The translations under genes were made by a program, and so were the position numbers. Positions 34,603-43,438 of a stretch of DNA of 64,000 nucleotides are shown one piece after another. The stretch covers positions 124,001 through 188,000 of the forward strand of contig JBLWWJ010000001.1 of the NCBI GenBank assembly GCA_048268005.1. The letters are read 5' to 3'. The stretch comes from Ancylomarina sp048268005 (GTDB lineage: Bacteria; Bacteroidota; Bacteroidia; Bacteroidales; Marinifilaceae). The notes beneath the pieces are model-generated. The model was given only the letters and a program-made list of their open reading frames with translations, was not told the DNA's origin and searched no databases. Numbering within the stretch: position 1 is the first letter of the stretch; every line of letters starts with the position of its first letter.

Positions 34603-35931
34603 ATGAGTTCATTTGAAGACATCAAATTAAGTAAGCAAATTTTAAACGCACTTGCCGATGCAGGTTTCGATAAACCGACTTCGATTCAGAAAGAGGTTTT
34701 TTCTCCTGTACGTTCTGGTAGGGATGTTATCGGTATTGCCCAAACGGGTACCGGAAAAACCCTGGCTTACCTGATGCCTATGCTAATGAAACTGGGTTAT
34801 GCTCAGGGAATGGATCCTAGAGCACTGATTGTAGTGCCTACTCGAGAGCTGGTTGTTCAAGTTTGTGAAACCATTGAATTATTGACACCTTATATGAATA
34901 TTAGAGCTTTAGGGCTTTACGGAGGGGTTAATATTAATACACAAAAGGAAAAAGTTTACGAAGGGGTCGATATTTTGGTTGCAACTCCAGGTCGTTTGAT
35001 GGATATTTATATGACTCGTATCCTAAAGTTCACGAATATCAAAACTTTAGTGATTGATGAGGCTGATAAAATGATGGACTTGGGATTTATGCCTCAGTTA
35101 AAGGCGATTTTCGAGATTCTGCCGGAAAAACATCAAAACTTACTTTTTTCAGCAACATTCTCTGATATTGTTGCCAAATTATCTGATGATTTCTTGTTGC
35201 TTCCTCACCGAATTGAAGTGGCACCGCAGGCTAGTACAGTTAAGAACATTCACCAGAAACAATACCATGTTAAGAATATCTTGAGCAAGGTGAGTTTGTT
35301 GAAATTCCTTTTGGAAGATAAAGAGGTATTTAATAAGGTGATGATCTTTACGGAAACTAAGAAGAATGCAGACCGTATTGTTGATCGCTTAGAGGAAATG
35401 TTGGGTGATGATTTGAGTGTGATCCACTCGAATAAAGCACAAAATACACGTTTGAATGCTTTAAATGCATTTAGAGAAGGAAGTGCTCGCGTTTTGGTCT
35501 CATCTGATGTGGCTGCTCGTGGTATCGATATTGAAAATGTAAGTCATGTTATCAATTTTGATATGCCAAGCAATTATGTGGAGTATGTTCACCGTATTGG
35601 TCGAACAGGTCGTGCTGATAAAGAAGGTATTGCCATTAGTTTCGTGAATGCCATAGAAGAGGAATTAATGGAAAAGGTTGAGGCTTTAATTGGTCAACCG
35701 GTTGCATTAGAGGAAATTCCTGAAGAGGTTGAATTGACCTCTCAGCTTTTGGAAGATGAGAAGATTCAAACTCGAAATGTTAGGGTAAGACTTGATGCCA
35801 AAAAGGGAAGTGGTTTTCATGAGAAATCAGCTAAAAACTCTAAAACACCATCTGGTTCTAAGGGATTGATGAAACAGAGAGAAAATAGAAAAAGAAACGC
35901 CAAACGAAATGCGAAGCGTAAAAAGAAATAA
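34603..35931 (+). CDS. DEAD-box ATP-dependent RNA helicase
   Basis: This 442-residue protein has the full DEAD-box motif set in order: a Q motif region (FDKPTSIQ), Walker A AQTGTGKT, PTREL, TPGR, VIDEADK, SATF, a helicase C domain with VSSDVAARGID, and HRIGRTGRAD. The C-terminal ~60 residues are Lys/Arg/Asn-rich and disordered, as in the RhlE/cold-shock helicases used for RNA remodelling and ribosome assembly. It is followed by a terminator and appears monocistronic. Confidence 0.95.
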   Translation: MSSFEDIKLSKQILNALADAGFDKPTSIQKEVFSPVRSGRDVIGIAQTGTGKTLAYLMPMLMKLGYAQGMDPRALIVVPTRELVVQVCETIELLTPYMNIRALGLYGGVNINTQKEKVYEGVDILVATPGRLMDIYMTRILKFTNIKTLVIDEADKMMDLGFMPQLKAIFEILPEKHQNLLFSATFSDIVAKLSDDFLLLPHRIEVAPQASTVKNIHQKQYHVKNILSKVSLLKFLLEDKEVFNKVMIFTETKKNADRIVDRLEEMLGDDLSVIHSNKAQNTRLNALNAFREGSARVLVSSDVAARGIDIENVSHVINFDMPSNYVEYVHRIGRTGRADKEGIAISFVNAIEEELMEKVEALIGQPVALEEIPEEVELTSQLLEDEKIQTRNVRVRLDAKKGSGFHEKSAKNSKTPSGSKGLMKQRENRKRNAKRNAKRKKK

Positions 35932-35997
35932 TTAGTCCTAAAATATTAATCTTGTTATCATTAGACTTTAAGGTTTAATTTCAAGATGTCATCTAAA

Positions 35998-36027
35998 AAC
36001 GTTCAATTGTATTGGGCGTTTTTTTTT
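35998..36027 (+). terminator. Terminator of the helicase gene
   Basis: AACGTTCAAT and ATTGGGCGTT pair over 10 positions (two G-U) around TGT, followed by a nine-base T-run. Confidence 0.85.
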
Positions 36028-36090
36028 GCTTTATGTAATTTTCATTAGGTTTGATATTCAAAATAAAACAAACAAATAAACTTCAATTAT

Positions 36091-37017
36091 ATGAGATTTT
36101 TAGAACGTGCCCTTAGGGGGCCCAATGAGTGGTGGAAGTATCTTCTTCTTCCGATTATCGCATTTGTAATTGCCAATACCATTGGAGCTATTCCTCTGGG
36201 CATTGCAATGGTTTTTGGTGCAGTAAAGGGAGGGACTTTAAACCCGGATAATGCAGGTGATTTGAGTGGTTTGGGCCTTGATCCTAATCTAAGTTTATTT
36301 TTATTGATGTTTCCATTTGTCATAGGACTGATTGGTTTTATCCTGATTTTAAAACCTTTTCATAAGCGAAGTGTCAAAGAGGTTATTAATGGAACTCTGA
36401 ACATACGCTGGAACCGTTTCTTTTATTCGGCAGCTGTCTGGGCAATCATTTCCGGACTTATGTTGTTTGTTGATTATTCAATGAATGCAGAGCATTATGA
36501 GTTAAATTTAAACTGGTCTTTATTTCTTCCATTAATCTTCATTTCTCTTTTAATTATTCCTTTTCAAACCACTTTTGAAGAGCTTATTTTCAGAGGTTAT
36601 TTGGCTCAGGGAGTTGCTCGATGGACACGAAACAGATGGATGGTAGCCATATTACCTGCTGTAGCTTTTGGTTTATTGCATATGTTTAACCCAGAAGTTA
36701 AAGAATATGGTTTTTGGGTTGCCATGCCTCAGTACATCATTTTTGGTTTGGTATTTGGTATTATGGCTGTACTTGATGATGGTATTGAAACGGCTATGGG
36801 AGCTCATGCTGCCAATAATATTTTTATATCAATATTTGTAACAGCCAAAGCTTCTGTATTACAGACTCCAGCATTATTCTTAAATAATCATGTTGATCCT
36901 GTGAAAGATCTAATCATGATGACACTTGCTGCCATCCTTATAATCGCCATACTAGCTAAAAAATACAAATGGAATTTTGCTCTTATTAATCAACGAGTTG
37001 AAGGGGAGAAGGAGTAA
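36091..37017 (+). CDS. CPBP-family intramembrane glutamic protease
   Basis: This 308-residue polytopic membrane protein has about eight hydrophobic segments. The family's catalytic motifs are present: EELIFRG (EExxxR, about residue 166), the FGLLHMFNPE His motif (about 192) and GAHAANN (about 244). CPBP proteins (CAAX/bacteriocin-processing) cleave peptides within the membrane and often help with bacteriocin maturation or immunity, but no bacteriocin gene is adjacent. It ends before a bidirectional terminator shared with the GH92 gene on the other strand. Confidence 0.9.
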   Translation: MRFLERALRGPNEWWKYLLLPIIAFVIANTIGAIPLGIAMVFGAVKGGTLNPDNAGDLSGLGLDPNLSLFLLMFPFVIGLIGFILILKPFHKRSVKEVINGTLNIRWNRFFYSAAVWAIISGLMLFVDYSMNAEHYELNLNWSLFLPLIFISLLIIPFQTTFEELIFRGYLAQGVARWTRNRWMVAILPAVAFGLLHMFNPEVKEYGFWVAMPQYIIFGLVFGIMAVLDDGIETAMGAHAANNIFISIFVTAKASVLQTPALFLNNHVDPVKDLIMMTLAAILIIAILAKKYKWNFALINQRVEGEKE

Positions 37018-37042
37018 AAGGATAAAGGATAAAGAAAAAACA

Positions 37043-37084
37043 AAAGGGGAAAGTTCAGTTTTGAAGACTGGTACTTTCCCCTTT
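37043..37084. terminator. Bidirectional terminator between the CPBP gene and GH92
   Basis: AAAGGGGAAAGT and ACTTTCCCCTTT make a perfect 12-bp stem with an 18-base loop. It separates convergent genes. Confidence 0.85.
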
Positions 37085-37109
37085 GCTTATGAATTAAAAA
37101 TTCATTGTT

Positions 37110-39449
37110 TTAGTCGGTTGTTGATTTGGGTTTTGAGTCAGGCTCAGTGCCCCACTTTTTATTTGGGTGTTTACTCATTTTGAATATCAATTCACCTCCT
37201 TTAAGGATATCTGCATGATTGATATAGGTCTTATTCCAGGCCTTCCCATTGAGGGTGACAGATTTGATATATTTATTCTGATCGGAGTAATTCGGTGCTT
37301 TTATCACAAATGTCTTACCATTTTCCAGATTGATTTTGGCTTCTTTTAGTGAAGGGGCTCCAATCACATATTGGCCTGATCCAGGACAGACAGGATAAAA
37401 ACCCAGGGATGAAAAAATGTACCAGGCTGACATCTGTCCGCAATCATCATTACCACACAAACCATCAGGCTTATTCAGGTATTTTGTCTTCATGATTTGG
37501 TGAATGCGTTCCTGGGTTTTCCACGGTTTCCCGGCCCAGTTGTACATATAGGTCACATGGTGGCTGGGTTCGTTGCCATGCACATAGCCACCCATAATAC
37601 CTTCACGGGTAATATCTTCGGTGTGTGCGAAATATTGATCTGGAATATGCATGGTGAAAAGTGAATCCAGATGTTCGGAGAATTGCTCAGAACCACCCAT
37701 TTTATTTATCAACCCGCTGACATTCTGTGGAACATATAAAGAATAGTTCCATGAATTTCCTTCTATAAATCCAGCTGCATGTGTATCCAGTGGATCAAAT
37801 GGTGAAACCCACTCACCACCTTTAGTCTTTGCTCTGACGTAGCCTGTTTCCTCATCAAATAAATTTTTCCAGTTTTCGGATCGTCTTAGATACTCTTTTT
37901 CGATATCCGTTTTTCCCAATGATTTGGCAAATTGGGCTATGGTATAATCATCGTAAGCATACTCAAGTGTGATTGAGGCACCCACTTTACTGGTTTCGTG
38001 AGGGACGTAATCGTATTTTTTGTAATCACCAATTCCATCGTAAATCTTGTAGTTCGCACTTGCCAGACAGGCTTCCAAAGCTTTTTCAGGGTCAAAACCT
38101 CTTAAGCCATTCACCCAGGCATCTGCAATAACGGGCACAGCGTGATAGCCAATCATGCACCAATTTTCGTTTCCAAAGTGGCTCCAAACCGGTAGGACTT
38201 TATGAGCAGATTGCTCATAGTGGGCTAACATGGAATTAATCATGTCAGAGGAACGCTTGGGTTGAATGAGTGTAAGCAAAGGGTGTTGTGCTCTGTATGT
38301 GTCCCATAGTGAAAACACCGTGTAGTTTGTAAAACCTTCGGCTTGATGAATATTGTGATCCAAACCTCTATATTTCCCGTCAACATCCATATATTCAACC
38401 GGACTGATGAAAGAATGATAAAGCGAGGTATATAGGGTGGTCTTCTTTTCATTTGACGCTGTGACATCAACTTTACTCAGTTCCTTATTCCAAGCCGCCT
38501 TTGTTTCTGCTCTTGTACGATCAAAATCGAAATGTGGAACCTCGGCTTTTAGATTTTTCAGTGCACCTTCGGTACTAACTGCTGACAAGGCAAATTTGAT
38601 TTTAACTTGTTCATTTTCCTCTGTTGAAAAATCGAAATTAGCTGTTAAAGCCTTACCTGCCATTTCTGGAAAATTCTTTGTCTCATCAAATTTTCTCCAG
38701 AAGCCATTATAAATGACTTTTTCATCATTCTGGCAGCCGTAATTTTTAATTGGCTTTGAGAAGCTTATAGCAAAATAAAGATAATTGGTTCTGGCCCAAC
38801 CGCGTGTGATTCTATAACCGGTTACAAGGGTGTCGTTTTCAACTCGAATGGTTGACCACAATACTTTGCCATCATAGTTATAAATACCATGAGTCAGGTC
38901 TAAGATGATATGTGCATCATCCGTTTTTGGGAAAGTGTATTGGTGAAATCCTACTCGTTGTGTTGCTGTTAGCTCAGCTTTAACCTTATAATCATCTAAC
39001 TCTACTGTGTAGTAGCCGGGTTCTGCTTTTTCAGTCTCTTTACGATACATTGATCGGTAGCCTTTTTTTGTATTCCCGATAGTTCCAGGATTGTATTGAA
39101 CTTGACCTACGGTTGGCATGATTAAAAAATCACCCAAATCTGAATGGCCAGTTCCACTTAGATGCGTGTGACTAAACCCAACAATTGATTTATCAGTGTA
39201 TTGGTAGCCTGCGCAGTATCGGTAAACATCTTTGTTGTATTTCCCTTTAGTAGAAAATAAGATGCTATCGGTATCAGGACTTAGTTGAACCATGCCGAAA
39301 GGGGCACAGGCTCCCGGGAATGTATGCCCCATTTCTTGAGTTCCAATAAAGGGGTCGACGTATTGGGTGAGATCCTTATCTTGAGCATTTAAGTTCGTGT
39401 AACTTAAAAAGCCCAATATGGCGACAAGAAGATAAGTTGATGATTTCAT
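37110..39449 (-). CDS. GH92 alpha-mannosidase, secreted
   Basis: This 779-residue enzyme has a Sec signal ending at about residue 23 (SYTNLNAQ) and is probably periplasmic. GH92 enzymes are calcium-dependent inverting exo-alpha-mannosidases. The N-terminal YVDPFIGT motif, HGNEPSHH with the catalytic-acid E627, and GNDDCGQMSAW with the catalytic-base Asp are all present. It is the last gene of the minus-strand glycan locus, separated from cutC by 120 bases with a palindrome, and so may have its own promoter. The linkage preference (alpha-1,2, -1,3 or -1,6) cannot be read from motifs. Confidence 0.95.
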   Translation of the reverse strand: MKSSTYLLVAILGFLSYTNLNAQDKDLTQYVDPFIGTQEMGHTFPGACAPFGMVQLSPDTDSILFSTKGKYNKDVYRYCAGYQYTDKSIVGFSHTHLSGTGHSDLGDFLIMPTVGQVQYNPGTIGNTKKGYRSMYRKETEKAEPGYYTVELDDYKVKAELTATQRVGFHQYTFPKTDDAHIILDLTHGIYNYDGKVLWSTIRVENDTLVTGYRITRGWARTNYLYFAISFSKPIKNYGCQNDEKVIYNGFWRKFDETKNFPEMAGKALTANFDFSTEENEQVKIKFALSAVSTEGALKNLKAEVPHFDFDRTRAETKAAWNKELSKVDVTASNEKKTTLYTSLYHSFISPVEYMDVDGKYRGLDHNIHQAEGFTNYTVFSLWDTYRAQHPLLTLIQPKRSSDMINSMLAHYEQSAHKVLPVWSHFGNENWCMIGYHAVPVIADAWVNGLRGFDPEKALEACLASANYKIYDGIGDYKKYDYVPHETSKVGASITLEYAYDDYTIAQFAKSLGKTDIEKEYLRRSENWKNLFDEETGYVRAKTKGGEWVSPFDPLDTHAAGFIEGNSWNYSLYVPQNVSGLINKMGGSEQFSEHLDSLFTMHIPDQYFAHTEDITREGIMGGYVHGNEPSHHVTYMYNWAGKPWKTQERIHQIMKTKYLNKPDGLCGNDDCGQMSAWYIFSSLGFYPVCPGSGQYVIGAPSLKEAKINLENGKTFVIKAPNYSDQNKYIKSVTLNGKAWNKTYINHADILKGGELIFKMSKHPNKKWGTEPDSKPKSTTD

Positions 39450-39500
39450 GTAAGTTAGGGTTTGTTTTTTTAAGGTTGTTTTTATATGCCGTGTATTTCA

Positions 39501-39514
39501 ATTTTCATGAAAAT
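39501..39514. promoter_or_regulatory. Palindrome ATTTTCATGAAAAT upstream of GH92
   Basis: The perfect 14-bp palindrome lies about 52 bases upstream of the GH92 start at 39449 in a 120-base gap, and may be an operator for a local transcript. Confidence 0.35.
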
Positions 39515-39569
39515 ATGACATCGAATGGTTGTTGAGTAATTTATAAAATAATGAAGGGGAATATTTGAA

Positions 39570-40208
39570 CTATAAATACTCCCCAACAATGAGTTTCCCG
39601 TGATAGGCTCTTGCATTAAGATAATCGTGTAACTGATCTACATTAGTTTCTGTGATTTTCCCAGCAGGCATTATTTCAATTTTGTCATCAGCTAAGTCGA
39701 TTAAAGATTTTAATATCGCTAAGCCTTCTTCAGCTGTTGTCTTTCCTCCAGAAGTTAATATTGTCGTAATTTGGCCTGTTAAAATTAGCTCTTCACAAGC
39801 CTGAAGGATATCTGGCGTTTCATCAATTGCTTTGTGAATAACAACCTTTAATGGATAGGCCTTTTGAGCTAACTTTTTAATCGATGATATATCTAAAGTG
39901 TTGTCAGTATTGAGGATTCCGAAAACGACAGCTTCAAGCTTCAGTTTTTTACATTCCTCTATTTGAGCCTGCATCGTTTCAAGTTCGCTGTCAGAATAAC
40001 AAAAATTGCCTGCTCTGGGTCTGATCATAACCCTTATGGGAATTTTCAGATGAGCTATAGCTTGTTGGATTAATTCAAAAGAAGGGGTAGTTCCACCTTC
40101 TTTTAAATTATCGCAAAGCTCGATTCTATTTGCACCTAATTGTTCTGCTCTAATGGCTTCATTCAGGTTTTCAACACAGGCCTCTTTAATATATCTCATT
40201 TCAGGCAA
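39570..40208 (-). CDS. cutC: CutC family protein
   Basis: This 212-residue TIM-barrel protein of the CutC family shows the typical N-terminal CVENLNEAIRAEQLGANRIELCDNL and the core IRVMIRPRAGNF, followed by a GGKTTAEEG motif. CutC was linked to copper handling in E. coli, but that role is doubtful. In Bacteroidota it repeatedly sits inside N-glycan and GH20/GH92 loci, which suggests a sugar-related role. It is slightly shorter than the usual ~240 residues. It begins two bases before the end of the lipoprotein gene upstream in the operon. Confidence 0.9.
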   Translation of the reverse strand: MPEMRYIKEACVENLNEAIRAEQLGANRIELCDNLKEGGTTPSFELIQQAIAHLKIPIRVMIRPRAGNFCYSDSELETMQAQIEECKKLKLEAVVFGILNTDNTLDISSIKKLAQKAYPLKVVIHKAIDETPDILQACEELILTGQITTILTSGGKTTAEEGLAILKSLIDLADDKIEIMPAGKITETNVDQLHDYLNARAYHGKLIVGEYL

Positions 40209-40209
40209 C

Positions 40210-41292
40210 TTATGGGTTTTGAAGTTCTTTTTTTAATTTAATGAAAACATCTTTTTGTTCGTCAGTTAAATCATCAGCACTAAAGATAGAGAAACCTTTT
40301 GCTCCCTTTTCCTTTGATAGGCGAATGGCTTTCTCAAGATCTTCAGGATTTCTCAAGCCCGGGCTGTATAAACCTACCATGATAGGGAAATCAACATCTC
40401 TAACGCCTTGTTCAGCAGCAAAACCAATCCAATTGACGTTTTCACGGTAAAAGTTTTGATAAAGCATTGGATATGCAGCATCCAAATTCCAGTCGTTCCA
40501 TGCCTGTCTAACCATTTGTCTTGCCATTTCTGGGAATGGGAAAACAGCTGCAGTCATTTTATGATTTTCCTTATGTGCAATTTCAACCAGTTCATTCACT
40601 AAACTTGTAATTGCATTTAGTCTATATTGGCGCCATTCGGTACTCAATTCAGGATGTTTAAAATCGATTGGGTCCTTATCAAATAATTTTTTAAAACCTT
40701 CACGAGCGATCGGGTGATAACCAAAATCATATTCTGGCATCTCAGTGTCCTGTACCAAATCGTATTTGGGTTGAAGATCGGCTCCCAGAATAACGTCTAC
40801 ATATCTGACGTAGTCTAAGTGGATAGAAGCCAAACCTTTAATTTTTGTCAGTTTTCTTACATTGTTTTTAATGTATTCTCTTGCTTCGGGATGAAAAGGA
40901 CTTAACCATTGGTAGTAATCAACGTAGGCTCTGTATTCAAGTGAATTTTGTCCATTTCGGTTAACAGCATACCATTCCGGATGCTTATTTGCAATGCTAT
41001 CGTTTGGACGATTAAGTGTCCACATCCAAGCATGTATCTTTATATTAAAGTCGGCAGCTAAAGCAACGATTGCTTCCAGATTTTCATGGTTCCCACCTAC
41101 CAATACTTCTGAAATTCCAAGGTCTAAATATTGATTGAACTTTTCACTCCAGACTTCTTTGCTAAATTCTTTATCGGCATGGGCCCAAGTGGCGAAAATA
41201 AATTCATCTTTTCCCTGCTTTTTTTTTTGATTCTCAGGTGTATTGCAACTTATTAGAACAATACCGATAATGAGAATGAATAATGCTTTCAT
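40210..41292 (-). CDS. GH10-like (GHL10 type) TIM-barrel lipoprotein
   Basis: This 360-residue lipoprotein (lipobox LISC, Cys16) has a TIM-barrel shape. WAHADKEFS, WMWTLNRPN, LDYVRYVD and a late AAYPMLYQNFYRE segment resemble the putative glycoside hydrolases of the GHL10/DUF4015 kind rather than true GH10 xylanases. The Asp in HLDYVRY is the usual conserved acidic residue of that group. It lies between cutC and manA in the N-glycan operon and probably works on a released glycan or peptide-linked sugar; the substrate is unknown. Confidence 0.65.
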   Translation of the reverse strand: MKALFILIIGIVLISCNTPENQKKKQGKDEFIFATWAHADKEFSKEVWSEKFNQYLDLGISEVLVGGNHENLEAIVALAADFNIKIHAWMWTLNRPNDSIANKHPEWYAVNRNGQNSLEYRAYVDYYQWLSPFHPEAREYIKNNVRKLTKIKGLASIHLDYVRYVDVILGADLQPKYDLVQDTEMPEYDFGYHPIAREGFKKLFDKDPIDFKHPELSTEWRQYRLNAITSLVNELVEIAHKENHKMTAAVFPFPEMARQMVRQAWNDWNLDAAYPMLYQNFYRENVNWIGFAAEQGVRDVDFPIMVGLYSPGLRNPEDLEKAIRLSKEKGAKGFSIFSADDLTDEQKDVFIKLKKELQNP

Positions 41293-41334
41293 ATTAATTG
41301 TTTTTAATTTTATAAGGTTGAGTTTCTTAAAATA

Positions 41335-42312
41335 CTATAGGTAGACTTCTAAACATTCAGTCTTACCTATTGGGTTAAGTGTTAGGTGTTTTAGTTCTGA
41401 AGGAATTAAAATACTTTCTCCTTTTTTTACCAGGATCTTCTCCTTGTCGTTATAGTTTATTTCGAATTCGCCATCCAAACACATATAAATCACAAAAGAG
41501 TCAAGATCAGAGTAATTACAATCAATAAGCTTATCGAAAACTAAACGATTGGTGGTGAAATATTCACAGCTTGCCAATTGTGTTGTTTTGTTTGTTTCAG
41601 CTTTATATTGTGTTGCGTACTCTTTCTCTTGCGTGTAATCAATGGCATCTACTGCTTGCTCGGTATGAAGTTCTCTGGAATTACCCGACTGGTCGACTCT
41701 ATTCCAATCGTACATTCGATAGGTAATATCTGATGTTTGCTGAATCTCGGCCAAAAGAATGCCTTTACCTATGGCATGAACACGACCAGCCGGAATAAAG
41801 TAGCAAGAACCGTTCTGAACTTTTTCAGCGTTAAGAATATCTTCAAGTTCACCTGCATCGAGCTTTTGCTGATAGATTTGCTTATCAACCTCCTGATTGA
41901 AACCAACGATTAAATTGGCATCTTTCTCTGCATCCAGAACGTACCACATTTCTGTTTTCCCGAAAGAATCGTGACGTTCTTTTGCAAGTTGGTCATCTGG
42001 GTGAACTTGTATCGAAAGTGCATCATTGGCATCAATGAACTTGATAAGAAGAGGAAATTCGTTACCAAATCTTTGATACACTTTTTCTCCAAGTAGACGG
42101 GCACCTAAATTGAGAATCAGATTATTTAAACTTGCCCCTTTCAGGTGACCATTAGATACAAGTGAAATGTCATTCTTAACGCCTGATATCTCCCAGCTTT
42201 CACCAATCTTTTTGTCTGATGGAAAATCTTTTGAGAGTACTGTGCTTAATTTATTTCCACCCCAAATGGTTTCTTTAGCTATTGGGGTGAATTTGATCGG
42301 GTATAATTGCAT
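41335..42312 (-). CDS. manA: Mannose-6-phosphate isomerase, class I
   Basis: This 325-residue zinc enzyme converts mannose-6-phosphate to fructose-6-phosphate in the cytosol, moving N-glycan mannose into glycolysis. The zinc ligands are seen in SIQVHPDD (His), KTEMWYVL (Glu) and PAGRVHAIGKG (His). The short single-cupin form is usual for Bacteroidota and Firmicutes. It ends or begins within a few bases of its neighbours (three bases from the CBM9-like gene), so it is part of the operon. Confidence 0.92.
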   Translation of the reverse strand: MQLYPIKFTPIAKETIWGGNKLSTVLSKDFPSDKKIGESWEISGVKNDISLVSNGHLKGASLNNLILNLGARLLGEKVYQRFGNEFPLLIKFIDANDALSIQVHPDDQLAKERHDSFGKTEMWYVLDAEKDANLIVGFNQEVDKQIYQQKLDAGELEDILNAEKVQNGSCYFIPAGRVHAIGKGILLAEIQQTSDITYRMYDWNRVDQSGNSRELHTEQAVDAIDYTQEKEYATQYKAETNKTTQLASCEYFTTNRLVFDKLIDCNYSDLDSFVIYMCLDGEFEINYNDKEKILVKKGESILIPSELKHLTLNPIGKTECLEVYL

Positions 42313-42315
42313 GCT

Positions 42316-43416
42316 TTATTGTTTTGATTTTAAGACACCTTCTTCATTAATAATAAAGGTGGTATTCGTTTTTGTATTTTTAGTTGTAATGGAAAAGCCT
42401 TTTTTCGTTTTTATAAATTCTGCCTTTAGAAATTGATTTGTAGCGTACTGTGCATTTATGCTTTGGTGATATCCTTCTTTCTTTTTTAGAAGAGCCTGGT
42501 TTGCACCAAATCGAATATCTCTGAAAAGGGCATAAGCAATTTGCTTGATTTGCATATCAGGATCACTTATAAACTCAAGGGAATCGCTTGACTCTTTCTC
42601 TGTAAACTGCAGAAAACCCCACTTCTCAGGTTCGTGCATATTGATGACCTTCTGCTGGCTCCATACCCAATTGTATTCACTCAAATACTTACCATTTTCT
42701 TTCTTACGCTGATATTTTCCGTCTATTAAGTCATGCTCCCATTCAACACGCGAGAAGTTAATTCGCCACTGTTCTCCTTCAATAGGTAGGTTTTTATTGA
42801 TATGTTTTTCCTTGGCAATATCCTTTAATGGAATGGCCCATTCGATCGACCAGTATTTGTCGATATCATCGGGGTTGTTTAGACTGCCGTTGATATAAAC
42901 AGCGGTCTTGATACCCTCAGAATTCCACTCATCTTCTGCTTTTCCTCCCACACGATATGCTTTGTTTAGTCTTAAATCCCAAAGGGTGTTTAGCGCATTC
43001 AATTCAAACTCAAGGTAATTCGTAGCCGTGCCCGAAGGATCAATAAAGATTTCAAAATCGTTATTGTAAAAAATAACGGTATCTCTTTGTTTTAAGTTTC
43101 CCCATACATGTGGTTCTTCCATTAGTGCATAGATGTAGAGGTATTTCTTATCCCACAACATTTTCACTTTGGTATCGTATTTGGGTATTTTAACACCTTC
43201 AATATCGATGAATGATTCAGTGAATTGAGCCGACTGCCAGCTTGATTCATCGGCTATACCATCTATATGAATCGTTTCGGAGGTTTTGGAAACGATATAA
43301 TGATTTGGATTAACGATACCTGTTGAAACATCGATTTTGATATCTTTTGTGGGCTTATTATCACATGAAAAAAGAGTGATAAGTATAAGAGTTGATAGGA
43401 TGAAATAATTTCTCAT
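42316..43416 (-). CDS. Lipoprotein with CBM9-like (carbohydrate-binding) domain
   Basis: This 366-residue lipoprotein (LFSC, Cys18) has the family 9 carbohydrate-binding-like fold seen in PUL proteins of this phylum: HIDGIADESSWQSAQ near the start, MLWDKKYLYIYALMEEPHVW, FYNNDFEIFIDPSGT and YWSIEWAIPLKDI. Similar proteins are present in many glycan loci, where they may bind released sugars. It lies between the transglutaminase-like gene and manA on the same strand. Confidence 0.8.
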   Translation of the reverse strand: MRNYFILSTLILITLFSCDNKPTKDIKIDVSTGIVNPNHYIVSKTSETIHIDGIADESSWQSAQFTESFIDIEGVKIPKYDTKVKMLWDKKYLYIYALMEEPHVWGNLKQRDTVIFYNNDFEIFIDPSGTATNYLEFELNALNTLWDLRLNKAYRVGGKAEDEWNSEGIKTAVYINGSLNNPDDIDKYWSIEWAIPLKDIAKEKHINKNLPIEGEQWRINFSRVEWEHDLIDGKYQRKKENGKYLSEYNWVWSQQKVINMHEPEKWGFLQFTEKESSDSLEFISDPDMQIKQIAYALFRDIRFGANQALLKKKEGYHQSINAQYATNQFLKAEFIKTKKGFSITTKNTKTNTTFIINEEGVLKSKQ

Positions 43417-43438
43417 TATATAGTGTGTTTAGCAGGAT

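Noticed and set aside
42167..42436. Antisense frames over manA and other PUL genes
   Set aside because: They lie wholly opposite well-identified genes and show no family features.
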